Shown piece after piece: positions 45,201-54,200 of a stretch of 64,000 nt of DNA (the first letter of the stretch is position 1; the number at the start of each line of letters is the position of its first letter). Origin of the DNA: Dactylorhiza incarnata (taxonomy: Eukaryota; Streptophyta; Magnoliopsida; Asparagales; Orchidaceae); contig JAWHQI010000170.1 of NCBI GenBank assembly GCA_033032865.1, positions 1,485,001 to 1,549,000 on the forward strand, in the 5' to 3' direction. Under the pieces are notes generated by a model. It ran no database searches and was not told the origin of the DNA. It worked only from the letters and a program-made list of their open reading frames with translations. A program made the position numbers and the translations under genes.

Positions 45201-48200
45201 TGTATACTATTAAATATATTTTACAATGTATCTATTTGTATTTGTTAATAATATTTTATCATAGATAATATTCGATTTTATTTCGTAATATAAATTGCTC
45301 ATTTTTTATCTATTTGTTATATTATTTTTCTATTTTTATAACATATAATTATAGTCAGTATACATTAAAATAAAATTTTTATTTATAAGACATTAAAATC
45401 CGATCCCGACATGTCTCCGACTTCCGACATCCGACATTTAAAAACTCAATCCGATATGTCGCCGACATCCGATATGTCGCCGACATCCGATATTTAAAAC
45501 ATTGAGCCTCACAATGGTGCCACCCCATTTTGCACCGGCATCCGTTCTCGTGGTCTCCACTCCACAGTCATTTGCTCCGCTGGCCCCTCGAGATTCAGGC
45601 TTTCTGATGATCGCCCCCGCTTTCGACCGCTACAACTCACCTTCATCTAGGGCCTCTGTTGCCCTCGTATGTCTGCATTCACCGAGCAAACTCACCCTGA
45701 CCCCAAAGCTTATGCCCGACAGTCTTCCTTCCGCAAGCGTCTCTGCCACGCCAGATCCTTGCAGTCTCTCGTGCCTCCTGTAAGCACGCTGACGGTCCAC
45801 CACTTGATGCAACCTCCACCACAACCACGCGCTATCTGGAGTTATTATGGCGCGAAATTAGGGTGCCAGACAACCAAATCATTCGAGCTTGAGGACAAGC
45901 TCAATTTCAAGGACGGATGAAATGTTATGGGCCCCCACCATCCGGCTCCGATTACACATATTTCATTTAAGTGTCTTTATGTATGTTATTTCAAGTGTTC
46001 GATTCAAGTCGTACTTACGACTAATTAGAATTGTAGTTACGACTAATTATGTTGATGCAACCTCCACCACAACCACGCGCTATCTGGAGTTATTATGGCG
46101 CGAAATTAGGGTGCCAGACAACCAAATCATTCGAGCTTGAGGACAAGCTCAATTTCAAGGACGGATGAGATGTTATGGGCCCCCACCATCCGGCTCCGAT
46201 TACACATATTTCATTTAAGTGTCTTTATGTATGTTATTTCAAGTGTTCGATTCAAGTCGTACTTACGACTAATTAGAATTGTAGTTACGACTAATTATAG
46301 TCGTAGTTACGACTAATTGAAGTCGTATTGCTTTATTATTTGCGCATGTACTTTTATTTTTGGGTATTTATATAAGACCCGAAGTCCGCCACAATTTAAA
46401 TCTTTCTTTCTTCTGAGCAGGTTTTACACAATTAAATAATGCAACTAAGCGGATTACATGAGTGGTACCAGTAAAAGACATAAAAACACTTTTTATTCAT
46501 TCTAATAATATACATTATGTCCAGGATTACAGGTAAAACCAAAATAACAGTATATACTGAACTGAAATCTACAACAAACTGAAATATACTCTAACCCGAG
46601 GTCGAGCCATGTCTTCCCTTTGTTTCCTTTCTGCCTCCGCAGGTATCCTCCTAGCGGGGCCTAGCACGCTGGCGGTCTGATCCTAAAAATAAAATTAACA
46701 ACCAGTTAGTTCCTTACCTCTTTGACCGCCCTACAGACAAACACAAAGAGTCAGTTATAACAGGCAGTTATATATATCTGTATAAACTGTATGAACATGT
46801 ACAATAAAACATGAAATAAAGTAGACAAGTACAATAAACTAGTACACATTAATAAACCATTTTTGTTATTTAGTTTCTCATATCTCATTACTGTTCATTT
46901 TCATGTTCGATTATATTTCTTTTCATTCTTTCGAAATACTGAGGGTCATTCTCAAATAAAACATTTGGGCGCATTAAATCAATGTCCGTTCTAGGATGCT
47001 CAACAATGCAACAGACTTCCACGCCTCTTAGATTGGACATTTCAGTATCAATTTCCGTAGGAGTGTTGGGAAAAACCCTTTTGATTTATCTAAACAAATT
47101 ATCTTAAAGTGATTTTATCAGATTAGGTTGTATTACCCACATTGTATAGAAAAATTAAAATGGTCATTAGATGTCCTAGGATATCACATTCACTTATTGT
47201 GTCAAGACCAAACCTAAGAGAAGCACAAATTCAGTTGAGTTAAAACTTGCGTCGAATAGAAGTTGACGCAACTTCGACTAGATGTCGACGCAACTCTGAC
47301 TGAAAGCTCAAACTGCCTGTCAAAGTATCAAGTCAAGTCGACGCAACGTCGAAAGGAATTCGACGCAGAAGGAAGAGCCTATAGAAGCTATCTTAGAAGT
47401 CGACGCAACTTAGTCTTCAATTCGACGCAGAAGATGAAATTCAAGTCCAAGTCTTCAACTCGACGGATGCGTCAATAAGAACTCGACGCAACGTAGACAA
47501 CTGAGTTCAGTCAAAGCTAAAAAGGAATTCGAAGCTGCTTCTATACGAACTCAGAGGTGCGTCGATATGAAGGATAATGAATTCGACGCAGCGTCGAATA
47601 CAGACAGAAAATGAAGGTTTTCTGCTGTCCTTTCTCGTGCTTTTCCAGATGATCTACAAAGCTGAAATATGTTCTCTAACGACTCGTTTATTGCCAAGAA
47701 TGGAATGGAGTATTTCAGAGATACATTAAAGACATTCTTGGAAATTATTCAAATCAGATGGACGGGTCGGGAACAAAAATAGAAGGAAGCAATTTATTGT
47801 CCAATGGACATTTCCTTCTAAGAACAGTCCAGAAGAAGAAAGAAATTCAAACTCAAATCAACATAGAATAAGTATGTTGAGGAAGAAAGGAAACAGAACT
47901 GATTCATTATTCTCTCTGTCGAATAGAGCTTCCCCTTTTTCTTCCTCTAACCCTAAGACAGAACTGAGGAACAAAACTACTCTGCACAGAAAAAGATCAC
48001 AACAAGACTGCTGCTCTTTCTACATCATATAACAGCAAACCAACAAAAGTGCAGAGAGGATCAAGATCAAAGCTTATATCCCTTGCAATCATCACTATCT
48101 TAAGCAAGGGATCATCATATTCAGATCCTGAAATACATAGAAGCAACAACATCCATAGAGATAGTTGCTGAAAGATTATAACTGAAGAATCCTATTCTCT

Positions 48201-51200
48201 TCTCCTTCTTCTTCTTCTACTGTTCTCATTCTCCAACTGTAAAAGAGTTTTAAGAATCCCTCTTTCAAAGGATTCAGTGGTTCTAAGAGTCTCTTTATCA
48301 AAAGACTCGGTGGTTCTAAGAGTCTCCTTATCAAAAGACTCAGTGGTTCTGAGAGTCTCCTTATCAAAATACTCAGACACTGTTAGTGCAATCTTACCAG
48401 GGAGGTAGAAGAATTGACTACCCACATTTTGGGGAATCACTATAAAATTTCTGTGTCTTCTGCATTGCTTTTCTGTGCTGTCCAGTTTACTGTTTTTCTG
48501 TTTCCTATTTTCAGTGCTTACTTTATTCTGTTTTAGTATTGGTGATTACATAGTACTTAGTAGTTTTATTGTGTGTGCATAACTAGGGTATAAAAGTTTA
48601 AAACTCTATTCACCCCCTCTAGAGAATACTCAGAGGCACACTGTGCACTTTCAAGGAGATCTACCCCTCCAACTGGGTGTATGAGTCTGAAGCTTTACCC
48701 CCTACTAAACTGACCCTTAATGTTTCGATGTGTCGACGCACTTTCTATTTCTTATGCATTTCATTTCATATTCAATTCATAATATAGGAAATAATTATAT
48801 TAATTTCCCCTCAGAGATTCTATCGCTTGCTAATCCATATTTAGTTTTTTAGCGATTTCATAATTTCAGTGATTTCAAATCTTCGAATTTCTTTAAATCA
48901 AGGCAATTCATATTCTACATGTTCATAAGTTAAAATATTCAAATGTATACGAAATCAAAGCAGTAAGGACTCACCGCAACTTTTCTTTTGCCCTTGTCCT
49001 TCGAAGGATTCTCGTCGCATCTATCGCCGGACGTCATCTTCTGCAGTATCAAGTAAATCATTTACTTTAGAGTTGCGTCTTTAAATAGCTACAAGTAGAC
49101 TCCCTAAGACGGCCACAACTACGACCTCTAGGAGTTGCCTATGGAAGGACAAACTTGGTGACTCGAAAGGAACACGTAAAATCAGATTTTAAGCGCTACA
49201 AAACTCAGAAATCAACCACCACTCTTAAAAAATCAGTCACTTTAGTGGCCAATTAAAATCAAGGAAAACAACCCACACTAGCTAATAAAGGCAGCCCAAA
49301 CAACAGCCTAACAAGGAGCTAAAACCCAGCCAATACAAGCTAACAAGAGGGTATTTCAGGGTTGTTAAATGACAACACCATGGGCTGCTAACAACAACTC
49401 CAAGGTCTGCCATTGCAGTCCAAAACCCTCCAAAACAGTCACCAATTCAGCAAATGGCAGGGCAATTAATCCAAACAGCGACCTTTATATAATAATACAA
49501 CAACAAGGACACTTGACCAGCATAACCACCAGCCAACAGGAGCAGTAGCCAGCCAACAACAACCAGCCAATAGCAACCAGCCAACAGCAGCCAGCCAATA
49601 GCAGTCGGCCAACATAAAAGCAGCCAGCAAAATAGAATTCAAAGGGACCACAACAGGAAAAACAACCACTAAATTTCCCCACCAATCACTAATAACATCA
49701 ACCCTTAATTTCAAGAATTAAACAAGAGAACAAGAGAGGAAAAGCCCTTAATTTCAAAGCAGGAACCCTAGCTAGCCACAAACTCCAACTCACATAACCT
49801 GAATAGCAAATAAAGAGAAGTAAAAGAGGGGGAAGAGAAAGGGCTTACAAAGCTAGGTCAAAGCCCAAGGAGTAGCAGCAACCCTCTCCCAGCACCAAGA
49901 ATAAAGCAGCAGCCCTCTCCCAGCACCAACAATAAAGCAGGAAGGAGAAGAGCAGCAGAGTTCCCAGCCCGATAAGCTCCAGGCAGCGGTAAAAAGGAGG
50001 TATCGGGATAAAGGTCTAGCGGCAAGAAATAAAAGAGCCGCCCAACATCAAATTCCACCGCCTAAGGTAAGCTAAGGCTTAAGCTTAAATCTGAATTAAG
50101 GAATTAAGAACCAGCCAACACAATTTTTTATAAGGATTTCAATAAAACTCCAAATCAGCCAACTTAGTAACCAAATCAGCTAGCCCTCGAGAACCTCCAT
50201 CAAATTTTATTACCAAGCCAAGCTCAACTTACCCATTAGCAACTCGATCATCCGCCACAAAGCCAAGACGAAAACATAATTTGATCAAAATATAAAATAA
50301 ATACGAAACGATCGCCGCAAAAACTTTAGATAAACTCGAATTTAAAAATTAAGCGTGCGACGTCGAATAGACACTGAATCTTTTTCTCTTTTTCATCATA
50401 GGGGAATTTTATTTCTTATATTTTAAAATATAATACAATATTTATACATATTCAGGTTCGGTTCTTACAATTTACATCCGTGCCACTTATAAGTCTTTAA
50501 ATAAACCCCTTGGGTCATTGTATGGATTATGAATGAAAGTAATCAAGTTTCTATTTCTCTCGAGTTCTTTTCTCCTCCCTCAATTTCTAGGATTATGGTT
50601 GCACGGCTCCCCTTCTTCCTCTCCCCTTGCATTCTCCGCGGGTAAAGGCTCCTCTTGTATCTCCGCCTCCACCGCCACCTCCGACAATACCCCGAAGTAG
50701 GCTTGTAACAGTCGCTCACACTACCTGAAGCTTCACATCATTTTTGATGTATAAAATACCATGGAGTGAATATGTGAACTGTAACTGATATTGAAGGACA
50801 GCTACATACAAAGATGCTTATGTTCTATGTTGTATTCATGTAATCCTGGACATTTCATTTTGTGTATTTACTTTTGCATTTTACTATTCACATTTGATTA
50901 CTGTAAGGTGTAGTAACAGTGTATTTCCCTAGATACGATAATTTTAGATCAAATTAATTCTTTAGGTTAGACGAAGGCCAGTCATCAGGTTTGTTCTGGT
51001 CGAGCTAGGTTCTGCCTACTTGTAACTTTATCTTTGGGGAGTTAATTTTGTTTATTTCAAGAGAACAAAAACCAGAGAATTAAAAAAAAAAACTAGGAGT
51101 CTTTTATTTAATACTTTAGTGTATGTATTTATAGTTAACTCTTTGTTTTAGTTGATGTTGACTTGATCAATGCTTTTTATTGGCCAATTCTTTGCGTCCT

Positions 51201-54200
51201 TGGTACTTGTGTTATCCATGAGTATGGCCCCATACCTGCAGGTACACCACTTGCAAAATAAAGGAGACATTGAACAAAAGAGAAACCAAGCTTCAGCATT
51301 TGTAAGAAAAACCTGGATTGTTTCTTCATTCCTTCCTCCACTACCTCCGTGTCTTCTTCTGCTTCTACCTTTTCTTTCCTCGCGACGATTCCTACCTCCA
51401 CTTGTATCCTTCTTCTTGAGTTCTCGCTTATTTTTCTGTGGTTGTCCACTCGGTTTCTGATGATTTGGCGGATGTTTTAACTGCATATTTTGGTGCATCA
51501 TCCTGTTGTTTTGACGTCGTACACATCCATGTACCCTACCACATCATTTATGGTGTGATCCTTCAACACCATATGTCTAAGTCTCTGATGAAGTTAGATA
51601 GTACTTGATCCTAAGAATCGTTATGTGGGACAAATCCCATTGGATGCTGTCATGGGAGTCACCCATTATTATGGGATTGCGTTTATTTCGTCTTGATATG
51701 CTTTTATTCTATCTTAAAGCCACGTCCTTATATGATGTCGTTATTTATGTTATGTCTTTATGCGGTGTTCTGTTTAGTCTCATGTCCAAATATGTCATTT
51801 ATTTCCATTAAACTCTATTGTAAGTCCACTAGGGGTCTTGTAGGAGAGACAATGTGATGCATCCTTCATCGCATCGTAGTTCCCATATATTTATTTTTGC
51901 ATTTCATTTCATGTACTCGTTTTCATTTCATGTACTTATTTTGGCTCGTCGGTTTGATCGCCCGATGAGACCCAAAATAAAAAGATCCGGTAATTTAGGT
52001 AGTAGGAACGAAAAAGGCAAGCTTAATTTATTTAAGGACGTATAAACTTAATTGAGGAAAATTTAAATTCAAATTCAAGCCCCATGGAAATTTGGAAACA
52101 CTGCAGAAAGGAAATATTTGAGACCCGACGGAATTTGGAAGGAAATATTTGGGGACTTTTTGTTTGGAAAACTATTAAAAACAAAAGCCAAGTTTTTCTA
52201 TTAAAGCCATCAGCCTTGAAGATGAAAGTAGACCGGGTAACACAGAGGAACGAAATTATTTTCGTTCCCTCTATAATACCGACGGCAAACCCTTCCCCAA
52301 GAACCACAGCCTCCCTCCTTTGTTCCCTCTGGCGAAGTCAAGCAGTCGCTGGGACAACCGCTGGGACAACCGCCGAGGTAGCACCAGCCGCCCGGACTCC
52401 TCGACGGGTCTTCCTTGCCGCACGCGGCCCGCAACTGCTGCCGCTGGTCAGATCCCATGCCTCTGAGCCGTTCGGAGACCTCCTCCGTCTGCTAGGCTGC
52501 CGTCGACCTCGCTACCGACTACGGCGACCTTCCCGACTGACGTCGACATCGAGCCAATCCTTCCGTCAGTCTACTGTTTCGTTCATTCCTGCCGTAGCTG
52601 TTGGCCTTTCCACTGTACCAACTGGGCTTGGACTTGGACGAATCCCGCCCCTGGGTAACTTCGTCTGAACATTGCTACTTATCTTAGTCTAATTTTATGC
52701 GTCCTAATTAATTGATTAGAGCTTGCCTTCGACGTTCTCGCTACTTTATTTTTCCGTTAATTTCATAAATTATTGTTTGCGGATTTTGCTTGTGGTTGTG
52801 CGAAACTTGCGGGGATTTAACTCGTTAGACGCTATGGAATCTCTCTCAAATAATGACGGATTTTGGGAAATTCATCGTTAAGAGTAGTTGTGCGCGCGAA
52901 AGCTTCGTTTTGGCCGCTCGGCCCCTCTTCAAGTTGAAATTTCACATATTAATTGAACATCATAATTTTATTTTTATAATAAAAATAAAATATTTTCAAT
53001 TAAAAGAATTTAATTTTCAAAACCCTAGTCGAGTCTACATCACAATGAAAGAAACTCTATTTCCTGTCTTTGAATGAGATTTTGGAAGCTCTCTCTCTCT
53101 CTCGAGCACGCCCCGCTTAGGCAGCCGCGGTCAAGACTCCATAGTATCCCGCCACCATCATCTCCACCTTCGGCCACTCCTCCGACAATCTTGAAGTAGG
53201 CCCATAACAAATTGGTATCAGTGATAGGTTTATCTGCATGACTGCAACTCACATCCGCTGCACCTCTTCTTCGATCATTTAGTGTTCTCGACGCCAACAA
53301 ATATCATCTTCCCCGAGATCTCGTCGAGCCCTTGCATCGTCGATCTTCCGCCAGCTTCGAACCCACGATCCTATTTCGCTGTGTCGACACCTAGCCGCCT
53401 TCCTGCGACTCTTCATCGTTGTCATCGCGCCGCGACATCGTCGATATCCCCAACGACTCTTCTCGACGACCTCCTCCCTCTGCTGCATTGACACCTTCTA
53501 CCGCTGACTTGATCGTCCTGCATGGTCGTCGTTCCATTCCCCAACAGAGCCGTGTCTCTCTTCCCGCTCTCCATCGTCGTCGTCCCATCGTCCCAGCAGC
53601 ACCACGCCATTCTCTCCACATGCTTTCCGCTACCTCCGCGTCCTCACGGGCCATCCACGCATCCTCGCGTGCGTGCCATCTCTGCTCCTTCTCGAGCGTT
53701 CCATCTTTCTAGTCCTCGAGCCCGCCGCACAACAGCCACTCACCCTTTTCTTCCTCGAGCCACTCACAACAACCCTATTCACGGGATAGGGCTTTCCTTA
53801 ATTTATTGATTAATTTAATTAATTCTTCTAGTGAATTAATTAGGTAATTAATTAATTATCATGGACCGCAAGCTTAGTGCCGCGGAGATTGCTTCCCTCC
53901 GTTTGATTGTGGAAATGATGACATCCTGGGACGCACGCCTTCGGGACACGCCGAAGCACATCGTCAGGACGCCATGACCATGCTCCTCCACAAGCTTGAT
54001 AATTTGATAGCCGTCTTTCCGCCGAAGTTGCCACCTTCGCCGCCGCCTCCTCTCGTGCATTCCCCATCTTTGCCAACTGCTGACGCGCCACCGCCTCCTC
54101 TCGTGTTGTCGCCTTAGTGCGCCTTCCGCCTTTAATAACTAAGGCCACCGTTCTCCGCGACAATTGCCCCTCCTCCATCACCTCCCGTGGTGGTGCCATC

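Larger units (their letters stand above)
46371..50469 (-). mobile_element. Solo LTR of TG..TA type (about 2.5 kb net), itself invaded
   Basis: The ends are inverted: TATAAGACCCG on the left, TGTAAGAACCG on the right (read on minus). ATTTA is duplicated at 46366-46370 and 50470-50474. It inserted into the 3' LTR of the small Gypsy derivative. Without the Copia solo LTR at 47064-48653 it is about 2.5 kb. It encodes nothing and has no internal domain, so a solo LTR of a Del/Tekay-like chromovirus is the best reading. Confidence 0.75.
43398..50710 (+). mobile_element. Small non-autonomous Gypsy derivative, three times invaded
   Basis: The 5' LTR is 43398-43798. The 3' LTR is in two parts, 46171-46370 and 50475-50710, with a partial extra copy from 45923. 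The target duplication is GTTGC/GTCGC (one mismatch). The primer site TTGGTTTCAGAGCT (43801-43814) is a mutated tRNA-iMet site. Without insertions the interior is about 1.4 kb. It encodes only a gag-like N-terminus and the pol C-terminal tail [12 protein letters not shown] before the 3' LTR. A hAT element (44760-45504) and a 4.1-kb solo LTR (46371-50469) inserted later. Confidence 0.85.

Noticed and set aside
46371..50469. Considered as a DNA transposon because of its inverted ends
   Set aside because: The 5-bp duplication, TGTAAGAACCG start and similarity in form to the element at 55646-57798 fit a solo LTR better, though the TA end is atypical.
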